Positions 1-19,931 of a DNA stretch of 22,500 nt are shown here, in pieces (position 1 is the first letter of the stretch; each line of letters starts with the position of its first letter). Location: contig CALSCQ010002179.1 in the NCBI GenBank assembly GCA_943704525.1, positions 1,297 to 23,796 on the forward strand, given 5' to 3'. The notes beneath the pieces were generated by a model. That model had not been told where the DNA came from, searched no databases, and worked only from the letters and a program-made list of their open reading frames with translations. A program made the position numbers and the translations under genes. The DNA comes from Pigoraptor vietnamica. Lineage: Eukaryota > Opisthokonta > Filasterea.

Positions 1-5
1 TCCCT

Positions 6-28
6 CCCCCCCCCCCCCCCCCCCCCCC
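6..28. repeat. Homopolymer C tract (23 C), G on the coding strand
   Basis: An uninterrupted run of C lies at 6-28, inside the first intron of the cyclase gene, where the pre-mRNA would read poly-G. Such a run is prone to length error in sequencing and may form a quadruplex. Confidence 0.9.
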
Positions 29-148
29 GCAGTTTCACACACGCGCGACGAGACAAACAAGTCCCTCAGTGCAAAAAAACGCACTCCACGACACGCCAAA
101 CAACGCTACGGACGTGACAAAGCACGATGGCGGCCGCGTTGCACGCAC

Positions 149-290
149 CTGTGAGCGCGGTGAAACCCGATATGTCGATAAACACAGTCGCGCCCTCAAA
201 CTCCTCCAACATCGGCTCCGAGAGAATCTTCCCCTGCCGCTCAAACAGCCGCCGCACGCGGTACGGCACGAACGTGAGAAGCTCCGTCAT
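149..290 (-). CDS. Class III adenylyl/guanylyl cyclase (ADCY10-like), first coding exon, partial gene
   Basis: The reading starts at the ATG at 290-288 and runs 47 codons plus one base to a donor, ACAG|GTGCGT, at 149/148. The peptide contains VFIDISGFTALT, the start of a class III cyclase catalytic domain. The Asp in FIDISGF corresponds to the first metal-binding aspartate of that family, which makes cAMP or cGMP from ATP or GTP. The short lead of about 30 residues before the domain resembles soluble (ADCY10-like) cyclases and leaves no room for membrane segments. The rest of the gene lies left of the window, and 1-148 is intron. The family call rests on this one motif, so cAMP versus cGMP specificity cannot be decided. 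Confidence 0.7.
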
Positions 291-1380
291 TCTCTCCTAC
301 TCCCGCTCGAAAGGCGCGGCGAGGGAAAGAGGGAATAGGGCCCCCCCTCGGGGGTGCTCGATGGCGACTCCCACCACGCACACACGCAGAGTGCGCCGCA
401 AAGCGCACGCTACGACGACCTCATAACGGCGCCAAGTAGACGGAAAGGTCGTGGGAAGTACAGAGAGCGTATGGAGTCACCGAGCCCAATGGTCCGGAGG
501 TCCAAATTCGTCAGTAAGTGACCCTGCGACGTTCCCACGACCGAAGATGCACACACGGACGAGTTGTGGGCGCGTCCACAAGCGCGGGCCGAGGTCGTCA
601 GCGTCGGCGTAAAAAAGCGCGCGTGTCGTCCAAGTTGTCGCCAAGTTCGCAAGGGGATCAGCGTGACGTTCGCGAAGCTGGCACTCAGTTTTCGGGCAAT
701 TTCTGCTCAAAGTTCCGACACACTTTGGGCGGCGATTCACCCTTTGAGTCACACGGACGACGTTCGAGGAAGTCGGGACACATGTGCGAGAAGCGACTCC
801 GAGGACGAAGGAGGGATGGGGGACTTGCATGCACACGCACGCACTCACACACACACGCGCGCACGCACGCACACCGGCACGGCTCAGCCACACTCAGAAG
901 TGGTGAGCGTCGACTGGTGTCAAAAGGACAGCCTCAAATTGGTCACTGTCTGGGCGGATTATATTGGACACAGTCGAAAAAATGCTTGAAATTGGCACTG
1001 CGATTCAATGATCTGCGCGAGCATTTCCATGGCAACTGGTCGAATGAGAACGTTTTACCCCTGGCCCCGGCTGGAAAAATCCACAGAAAACGCAGTTACT
1101 CGCGTTACTCCTCCTTGCAGACGAGGACCCAAGGAGGGCATGGCCTTTGGAGCACCATTGTGCGCTTTCCTCTTCTATTGGGAGCGCAGAGTGTGTGTCT
1201 TATGTAGTCTGTCGTAGTGGAGGCAATCCCGGTTTAGAAACGGGGGCAATCGGCCGATGTCCTGGTTCGAAATGTAGTGACCGAAAAAGCAGCGACCAAC
1301 GTGGAATGGACCGGCGAAGCACTTGCTGAATACAGTGCCTGCTCTGTCCGTTATGTTCGTGTGCGTGCAATTTTCTCCCA
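291..1380. other. Intergenic region between cyclase start and 5S gene
   Basis: This 1.1 kb stretch would hold the 5' region of the minus-strand cyclase gene and the upstream flank of the 5S gene. It contains a CA/CG-rich tract at about 829-876 and an inverted repeat CTCAAAG/CTTTGAG (706-712 and 742-748). Open frames on both strands are arginine- and histidine-rich and show no family motif. I see no gene here. Confidence 0.6.
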
Positions 1381-1498
1381 GCTACGGCCATATCTGCATG
1401 GCAGCACCCCATCCCGTTCCGCTCTGGGAAGTTAAACATGGACGAGAGTGGTCAGTACTGCGGTGGGAGACCACGCGGGAATACCACTTGCTGTAGTT
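1381..1498 (+). rRNA. 5S ribosomal RNA
   Basis: The sequence matches eukaryotic 5S rRNA along its whole length. It begins GCTACGGCCATA and carries the internal control region (GGGAAGTTAAACATGG, then GTCAGTACTG, GGTGGGAGACCAC and GGGAATACC) before ending TTGCTGTAG. Helix I closes as CTACGGC (1382-1388) with GCTGTAG (1490-1496), including one G-U pair. The length of about 118 is normal. Transcription is by Pol III from the internal promoter. T-runs at 1508-1512 and 1514-1517 fit the terminator. It is a single copy in this window and is not linked to other rRNA genes. The exact ends are uncertain by one or two bases. Confidence 0.95.
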
Positions 1499-1833
1499 TC
1501 TCTTCTGTTTTTCTTTTATGGCGGTTCCTCTATGGTGTGTGTGCGTGGGTCCATGGGCACACGTCTATGGTCCGACATCTTTTTTGAGTTGTGTGTGTAG
1601 TAACAGCGGTCAACCTTCCAAGCCGTCACTCGAGTCGAAAATTTCCTTTATAGCGCGAACTGAGGCGCAGCGAGCACGTGGCACAGCACAGCACAACACA
1701 CACAACGGAGGAAAAGAGATCTCCAAATCGTAGCAAAATTCTGAAAGAACAAAAAAAAAGTAAAAATGAAAGCAATGCGCGCGCCCACGCAAGAGGAGGC
1801 GACCGTCCGAGCGGACAGGGACAGGGTGCCCGT
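1499..1833. other. 5S downstream flank and myosin 3' flank
   Basis: This stretch lies between the 5S gene and the myosin stop codon at 1836-1834. It would contain the myosin 3' UTR, read on the minus strand. It is T/A-richer than the exons, with an A-run at about 1750-1758. I see no canonical AATAAA on the minus strand and no gene. Confidence 0.5.
1508..1517 (+). terminator. Pol III T-run terminator of 5S rRNA
   Basis: TTTTT at 1508-1512 followed by C and TTTT, about 10 bases past the 5S 3' end, is the usual Pol III stop signal. Confidence 0.7.
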
Positions 1834-13273
<11,440 letters not shown>

Positions 13274-14477
13274 TTTCGGGATCGATTCCGCTGCTCAAAG
13301 TGAGCAAGCAGCGAGTAATGAAACCTTGAGAGTCACGCGAGGTCCAGAGGCGGAGTCTCGCTGACAAAAGGTGGAAAGGACGCGCCGCACGTCCGACCAC
13401 CGCTAGCGCGAAAACGGTACAAAGGACCCAAAAAGCGCGACGATTACAACGGTGAGCACACGCCGGCAATGTGGGAGGGGGGAGAAGGGGTCTCTCTTGG
13501 AGGGGAAGAGAGGGGAAGAGAGGGAGTAAGACGCAGAGAGAGGGAGAGAAAGTGTGTGTGTGCGTGTGTGTGTGTGTGCATGTGCGCACCCAAACACACC
13601 GTCAACAACAGAAACCCAAAAAAGCCGCAAAAAGGGGACTCACACACTGACGAAGAAGTCCAGCCACAGACCACCGAATCAGGAAATTAAATCCCCTTTG
13701 TATATATTTTGTATCAACCACTTGTTGTAAAATAATTCACGAAGTTGGAGGGCGGGCTCCTTCCTCCTCTTGCACCCTCACTTCTCGGCACTCATTAATT
13801 TGGATATCCCGAAAATTTGACGAGTTTTTGTGAGGTTTCAAATTATGAGTCGTCGAGTACCAATGCGGAATTTGATTTTCGCCGTCGTTTTTGTGGACAA
13901 ATTCGGCACAAATTCAATAAAATGTGCACGGACACTGCCGTACTCTTGCCCATTTTTGGACAGTCGCTCCACCTTCAGCGTGGGCGAGGTCGTCACGTGA
14001 TGCGCTCCACTTCCTGCCAGTAGACTTTCGTCGAAGCAGCCTTTACAACCTTGCCACCTTTCTTCCGCTCTCGGAGACCCTACTCGACCAACAGCAACGT
14101 TGAAGAACCTTCAGGACGATATCTTTCGCGCCGAACTCTGTACTCAGTGACTCGGCCGCACTCGGATTACGTGTGCGCCGATCAATGCATCTCGATCGCG
14201 TTCCATTCTCCAAGCCAGAATGACTTTGTTATTCAAAGCACTTCGATGAGTCGTCGTCGGAACACTGTCCCCAGTTCCACACGGGCGCCGCCGATCCCAC
14301 ACGCGAAGATTTTGTCGCTTCACTTCTGGGGAAGGCTGACCTTCTCTGATGAAAGCTCCAAATGCTTCTCTCTCACATTTACACACAAGCGCGTGCGCAC
14401 TGGCACACATGCACACAGAAGGGCAGACACTGATGAACCCAATGTAACGCGAGACGCCAGCTTTACTCTGCACAATG
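13274..14477. other. Intergenic region upstream of the myosin, with an AT-rich island
   Basis: This 1.2 kb stretch lies between the COMMD2 stop and the myosin start, so it should hold the myosin promoter and 5' UTR. There is a GT/GA-rich patch at about 13490-13580. About 13680-13940 is clearly more AT-rich than the rest of the window and includes TATATATTTTG at about 13700 and AATTAATTTGG-type words. The open frames here (for example 14051-14485 plus) have no recognisable family features. I see no protein gene. Confidence 0.55.
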
Positions 14478-16231
14478 CTATTTGATGTTCCGGAGGATCC
14501 GTCGGCAGTGGGCCGTCTTGAGCTCCGCGAGGGCCGTCTCCAGCACTGACGTCATGTGCACGAGGTTGGCCGGGTCGACCTGCAGCAGGTGGGACGCTGC
14601 CTCTGCATGGTGTGTACAGGGTTGGAGAAAGGACGCGGTGTGAGATGCCGCGAAGAGACGACGTGTGAGCATGCATGGGCAACGAGTACCAGCAAATTGG
14701 GTGACAGAGAGTGACGCACTGAAACGGAAGCGACTGTGACATTACGGAAGACGGGAACGAAAAAGAGAAGCGTGACGGGCGAAAACAGCGAAACATGTTG
14801 GCGAAGCGAAAAGCAAGACTCGATCGCGACGATTGAGCGAAACGAGGGGGGGGGGGGAATCGCGCGTGTTTCGTGCGTGCGTGCGGAAGCGCACCTGGCT
14901 GCTTGAGGTCCAACTTGAGGAGGAGGTTCGGCTGCACTTCGTGCAAGAGCGTCCTGCTCATCAGCTGCGGACGAGAGAAGGGGTCATGTGTGTGCGCCAT
15001 CGATTAGTAACAAAGTCAGAGTTTCAGAAAAAGAGAAGGTGCGCCAAGAGGTGTAACGTCCACTAGTGTCTGGCACACCGAAGGAAGAGACCGAGTGGGA
15101 TAAACGCGACAGCGGAAAAACTTGAGTCACTTTTTGAGAGTGTGGGACGGCGCAGCGGAGCACACGTGTGCATTGCGTGCATAAGGAAAAAAAGAGTCGA
15201 CAGAAACAAACGGAGGGCGGACAGGAGGTAAGCTTCGCGCAGGAGTGGTCTCGCGCACAGAAGCAGAAACAAGGGCCACACACACAACGAGCGCGCTCTC
15301 CCTTCACCAGCCCCTCACCTGCGCGTCCAGCCGCCACTCCAAATTGGCGTAGTGGGGGAGCGACATTGCCATTTCCGACAAAATGGTGCGAATCTCCTTC
15401 CTGTTGCGGAGATAGAGCTGCGCATGGAAGCCAAAAAGAAGGGTCAAGAAAGCGCACACCGGTTAGCACACATGCACACGCGTGGAAGACTACACGCACG
15501 TGAATGTAAAGTGCGTTTTTCGTCCCATAAATACATACAGGACGTACACGCAGCATGCAGTAAGAGTGTGCGTGTACATGGGAGTGCATTGTGAGAATCA
15601 TGTGTGTGTGTGAGAGTGTGCGTGCGTGCATGTGCCTCTAAGCAAAGAAAATAAAATAAAAGAAAACAGAAGAGAAAGCGCACTCACGTCCAGCAGCTGC
15701 TGGTTGAGGTCCTGCGAGAAGCCCATCGTAATGACAGAGTCCTGGAAATCGAGCTCGTTGATGTGCAGCTTGGAGCACTCGGTGAGTAGAAAGATCAGCC
15801 CCTCCACGCCGTGCCGCACCGTCTCTGCGTCCACAGAAAGGCGCTCTGCGAGGGAGATGCAGGGGCGGTTGTGTGTGCGTGCGTGCATTCACACGTGAGC
15901 ACATGTGGGCGTGCGTACGTGTGAGTGTGCGTGCATATGTGTGTGTGTGTGCGGCGTCCGTATGGTGTGTGTTCGCAAGTTGCGCAAATGTGCGCGCGAT
16001 TGCATGCAGCCCCCCGAGTGCAGCGTAAAATATCCCAGAGGGCAATAGAGGGGAGACACTCACGCGCGGCGGACGAGTAGACCTTTGCGTTGGTGCCCTT
16101 GCGAATAAAGTCCATCGCAATCTTGCAGAATTCACCAACAACTGCCGAGAAAACGGATTAAGTGAGCGTGATGCGACAAGTGCACAGACGCGCACATGTA
16201 CAGCCACACATACACAGACAACCCACACACA

Positions 16232-16272
<41 letters not shown>

Positions 16273-16381
16273 CACACACACACTGCACGCACACACACAC
16301 ACACGCACACACACACACACGCACACGCACACACACACGCTCACGCACACACACTGCACGCACACGCACACACACACACAC

Positions 16382-16412
<31 letters not shown>

Positions 16413-16587
16413 ACGCACACGCACATGCACGGGGACACAGCACGTACACAAGTCCAATCACGACATAAGTAAGGAGTCGCAGCTCCATGCCCACACGAAT
16501 CCCGCGCGGCGCCACAGTACCTTCGGCGGGCACCGTCGCGAGGAAGCTAAGGTGCTCCTTATGGTCGTCCACGAGCACAATAAGCAT
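14478..16587 (-). CDS. COMMD2: COMM domain-containing protein 2, complete, six exons
   Basis: Exons: 16587-16521, 16141-16064, 15845-15688, 15417-15319, 14964-14895, 14602-14478. Together they encode 198 residues; human COMMD2 is 199. The protein matches COMMD2 end to end: MLIVLVDDHKEHLSFL at the start, then VRHGVEGLIFLLTECSK, ELDFQDSVITMGFS, LYLRNRKEIRTILSEMA, the COMM-domain segment LEWRLDAQL, and the terminus HCRRILRNIK. COMMD proteins form the ring of the Commander complex, which with CCC and Retriever recycles endosomal membrane cargo. The ATG at 16587-16585 is chosen by alignment; an in-frame ATG further upstream is not needed. Phases are 1, 1, 0, 0, 1 and all joins keep frame. The gene looks intact. 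Confidence 0.95.
14846..14857. repeat. G12 homopolymer in COMMD2 intron 5
   Basis: An uninterrupted run of G on the plus strand, C in the transcript, lies inside intron 14894-14603. Confidence 0.9.
15600..15965. repeat. GT/GC-rich simple repeats in COMMD2 introns 2 and 3
   Basis: GTGTGTGAGAGTGTGCGTGCGTG at about 15601-15630 lies in intron 3. A second patch at about 15870-15955 lies in intron 2. The exon 15845-15688 lies between them and is not repetitive. Confidence 0.75.
16201..16432. repeat. CA-rich microsatellite block in COMMD2 intron 1
   Basis: CA repeats interrupted by CGCA, CTGCACG and (CT)5 fill about 16201-16432 of the intron 16520-16142. Several long histidine/threonine frames here are repeat artefacts. 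Confidence 0.9.
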
Positions 16588-17137
16588 TTTCGAATTGAAA
16601 GAAAAAAAAAAGTCACAGGACCAGACGATGGGGCTATCGAAGGAAGACGACTCACACGCACGCAAAGCACGCGTGTGTAACTTCTCAGCGGAAAAAAGTG
16701 GAGAAAAACAAATGGAATAAAAGTGTGCGATGCAATTGCTCGCAGTGTTGCGTAGTGATCGTCTATGAGTGCCGAAGAATGCCCGCGTACGGTGAGTGTT
16801 ACAAATTGCATAGTGCGCATTTCCCGCAAATGGTGGGTGTTACAGCGAGTATTCGCGGCCGCACCAACACACAAACAGCCATAGGTGCGATATCGCGCGA
16901 GCGTTGTGCGAAGACGGCGCTACGAGGCGCCAATGGATATAGGTAAAGTTCATTGAAGAACGCAAGACCGCACGCACGCCAGGGCATGTACGCGCACGTA
17001 TGAGACACGTAGACTCTCGCACAGAACAAAGACAGATAGACATGCACCGAGACGCAGACATACATCACACACACACACACACACACACACGCAAAGGTAC
17101 TGGAGCGCAAACGGCGACCCAGCATTGCCGCATCCCT
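16588..17137. other. Intergenic region between COMMD2 start and F-box/LRR stop
   Basis: This 550-base spacer holds the COMMD2 promoter region and the F-box/LRR 3' flank. It contains a (CA)n tract at about 17066-17090. No open frame here looks coding. Confidence 0.55.
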
Positions 17138-18390
17138 TCATCGGCGTTGGCGGCGTCCAGTTCGGGAGCGGAGGCCAATGCATATCGACCAGTCCATTCG
17201 TTCCATTATGTACTCTTCCATTCCGTACGAACAGCCGTCCGATAGCCGCAACTCCGCCGGGATGCCCCTGCAGCCCGCTGTGTTGAGCACTTTCACAGAC
17301 GAAAGCGCCGAAACGTCCGTTATGTTGCCGCAGAAGCCGATGTCCAGCTCATGCACACCCCCAAGCATGCTCACGTCACGCACGGGCGTGTGTCGCAGCG
17401 ACAGCCTGCGCACGCCGGCAAGCGCGGAGACATCCTCCACTGGGCAACTGTCAAGCACGAGGGTGTCGACACAGCCGAGCGCAGACACATCGCGCACGTT
17501 CTTGCAGCTCGAAAGGTCCAAATACTTGACGGACCGAAGCGACGACACGTCCGAAAACGAGCCACCGATGCGCAAGTAAGTCACATTCGCAAGCACCGAA
17601 ATGTCGGCGTCGTCAGCGGCCACAACGCGGACGCACGTGGACCGCGCAAGGGGCGAGAGGTCGCTAAGTTGCGTATTCTCCAAACGCACAGTGTGGACGC
17701 CCTCGAGCGCGCTCATGTCACGGACGAACGGGCAGTAATACATCATGAAGAAGCGCAGGCGACCGTTCGCCAGCGGAGACAGGTCGACGAGTGAGTCCAA
17801 GAAACAAATGTGGAGGACTTCCACGTTGCGCAGCGCAGAGAGGTCCGTGATGTTGCGACTGTGGCTGAAGCAGAGCGCAACGGCCGTCCCAAGCACGTCG
17901 AGGTCGGCGTTCGTGATCTCTGGTTGCGCGCAATAAAGATAGATGGCACGGACCCTCTCAGCGCGGACGTGTGCTTGAGTTCATAGTAATTCAACAGCAT
18001 AACAAACGTACGCTCGCGTGGTATTATCGAAGGAAACTCTCCCGATGCCGTGGCGTCCGAACACAGCCTCATTGCAGCGTCCCGTCGTAGAACGAACGGG
18101 CGCACGCGCGACACGAGTTCGCGCAGGCTGCGGTTGACCTTGCGCACGGCCGCAACCTCTTTGTCCCCAAGATAGGGCACGACATGCGACAGAAACACCT
18201 CCACGGGAAGGTCCAACAGGAGACTGCGCCCGTGCGAAGGAGGGAGAGAGTCGTCGCACATCGCTTCGTCGGCGGGGTGACCGCGAGCTGAGAGCGAAGA
18301 ATGAGTTGTTGGCGGCGAAGTAGAAACGACAAGCTCATGGGCAGCGGCAAGCGGCGTCACCCGCTCGGTCGAAGAGCGACATGTCGCCAT
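17138..18390 (-). CDS. F-box and leucine-rich-repeat protein, intronless, disrupted by a one-base frameshift
   Basis: The start ATG is at 18390-18388. An N-terminal extension is followed by an F-box (about residues 58-100) with LPVEVFLSHVVPYL and VNRSLRELVSRVRPFV. F-boxes dock on SKP1 in SCF ubiquitin ligases. The frame then shifts. In the minus-one frame to the TGA at 17140-17138 there are about ten repeats of about 21-23 residues with the pattern DVSALxxVxxLxLxxC, a leucine-rich-repeat type that would select substrates. Placing the shift at GGG, 17955-17953, gives SALRGVRAIYLY, in perfect register with the next repeat SALRNVEVLHIC, and a 417-residue protein. It is either a recent pseudogene or an assembly indel. 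Unlike its neighbours it has no intron. The substrate is unknown. Confidence 0.8.
17953..17955 (-). other. Probable site of the one-base deletion in the F-box/LRR gene
   Basis: The F-box frame (codon starts at multiples of 3) is open to 17743. The LRR frame opens just after a TGA at 17983-17981. One extra G in this run joins both frames and completes a repeat unit in register. Confidence 0.65.
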
Positions 18391-18456
18391 GAGTGAGAAT
18401 GCGCGCGCTCTCTCTCACTCTCTCCAGTGGAGTTGACACCCGTATGATTTAAAGCT

Positions 18457-18492
<36 letters not shown>

Positions 18493-18549
18493 CGACCATC
18501 GCAAATCCACCCCGGATGCACACCTTTCCGTGTGTCAGGACATGACTGC

Positions 18550-18600
<51 letters not shown>

Positions 18601-18947
18601 AGCTATCCGCACACTTCATTCACTACGGTTTATGCAGGACCTATTGCAGTCGTGGTTCAACGCACACGCTTCCGGCTGGCACCCACAAAACATGCTTCAT
18701 GCACGAGAGGCCCGGGCACGTCAGAGTCTCTCTGCTCGGAGTTGGAAACGTCCGATGTCGCCTTTCCAGTGTGCACTCGACTCGCCATCGGTGGCTTAGT
18801 CGATCGCATTGGGGTCGGCGGGCGACGAGAGCAGGCGTCCACTTTGTGTGCGTGCGAAGTGTCCACTGCGGCGCCACCTTTGGACGATTCATCCTCGACT
18901 TGACGTGGAGAGAGCACAAACACACGTGGTTGTCGACAGTAAAAGCG
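18391..18947. other. Intergenic region upstream of the F-box/LRR gene, with CT/GA tracts
   Basis: The presumed promoter side of the F-box/LRR gene carries (CT)n at about 18456-18490 and (CT)n(CA)n at about 18551-18602. These read as GA tracts on the gene's strand, about 70-210 bases upstream of the ATG. The remainder to 18947 shows no gene. Confidence 0.6.
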
Positions 18948-18948
18948 T

Positions 18949-19055
18949 GATCGATCGGCGTGTTCTTCGTGAGCGATCGATGTGTTCGTCGTGAACGATC
19001 GGCGTGTTCTTCGTGCGCGATCGACGTGTTCGTCGTGAATGATCCACGTGCTTCC
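18949..19055. repeat. 22-base tandem repeat just past the carboxypeptidase stop
   Basis: Units of exactly 22 bases start with GATCG at 18953, 18975, 18997 and 19019, with a decayed fifth at 19041. They alternate between two variants (GGCGTGTTCTTCGTG and GAYGTGTTCGTCGTG), so the higher-order unit is 44 bases. The array ends within a few bases of the stop codon at 19060-19058 and would lie in the 3' UTR. Confidence 0.92.
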
Positions 19056-19057
19056 CC

Positions 19058-19238
19058 TCACATCCTCACGCCGCGCGGTGGCTCCACGGGGGGCTTTTGG
19101 CAGAGGTGGTTGAGCTTGTAGTAGTCGACGAATGTGAGGGCGACGTTTTTGCCGAGCTCCATGTCTGCGAACGAATGGTAGTGGGTGTTACGTGTTATGT
19201 CAGATTACATCAAAGAGCGTCCCGCACGCATACAGTAT

Positions 19239-19290
<52 letters not shown>

Positions 19291-19417
19291 AGACGCACCA
19301 CACACACACATACACGCACGCACGCACGCACGCACACGCACACGCACACACACACACACACACGATCACACACACACAAACACACAGACGCACCACACAC
19401 ACACACACACACATACA

Positions 19418-19448
<31 letters not shown>

Positions 19449-19537
19449 TCACGCACACGCACACACACACACACACACAAACACACAGACGCACCACACA
19501 CACACACACATACACGCACGCACGCACGCACGCACGC

Positions 19538-19584
<47 letters not shown>

Positions 19585-19867
19585 CGAACACACACAAGGG
19601 GACGTATCGACGCCAGACAGAGAAACTTCTAAGGGATGCAACGTGGTGCGAACGACATTATTGGACCCACATGCGTCCTCCGTGTAGGGCATCTTGACAC
19701 CGCCCGTTGTGTAGCTGTAGAAGGAGACCTCGAGCGTGTAACAGTTACACTCGGCGCTCAGGTACTCGCTCAGGTGCCTGCGCGATAGAGGTGAAAAGTG
19801 AGATTGAGAGGAGTGGATGGAGTGAGGGAAGGGCCAAGAAAAAACTGTCGGATCTGTATGCGTGCGT

Positions 19868-19931
<64 letters not shown>

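Noticed and set aside
518-1207. 229-codon plus-strand open frame upstream of the 5S gene
   Set aside because: It is Arg/Ser/His-rich, crosses a CA/CG repeat, and has no recognisable domain or splice context.
1215-1290. tRNA-like pieces (GGTTCGAAA and a CCCG/CGGG hairpin)
   Set aside because: The T-stem does not pair, there is no acceptor stem, and the D-arm cannot be built.
14051-14485. 144-codon plus-strand open frame near the COMMD2 end
   Set aside because: It overlaps the COMMD2 stop on the other strand, its composition is unlike the real exons, and no motif was recognised.
19240-19602. CRISPR-like spaced repeat
   Set aside because: The units are CA-rich throughout with no unique spacers, and the genome is eukaryotic.
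19200-19697. Long His/Thr-rich and Cys/Val-rich open frames on both strands
   Set aside because: They are translations of CA/GT repeats in an intron; the flanking exons join cleanly in frame without them.
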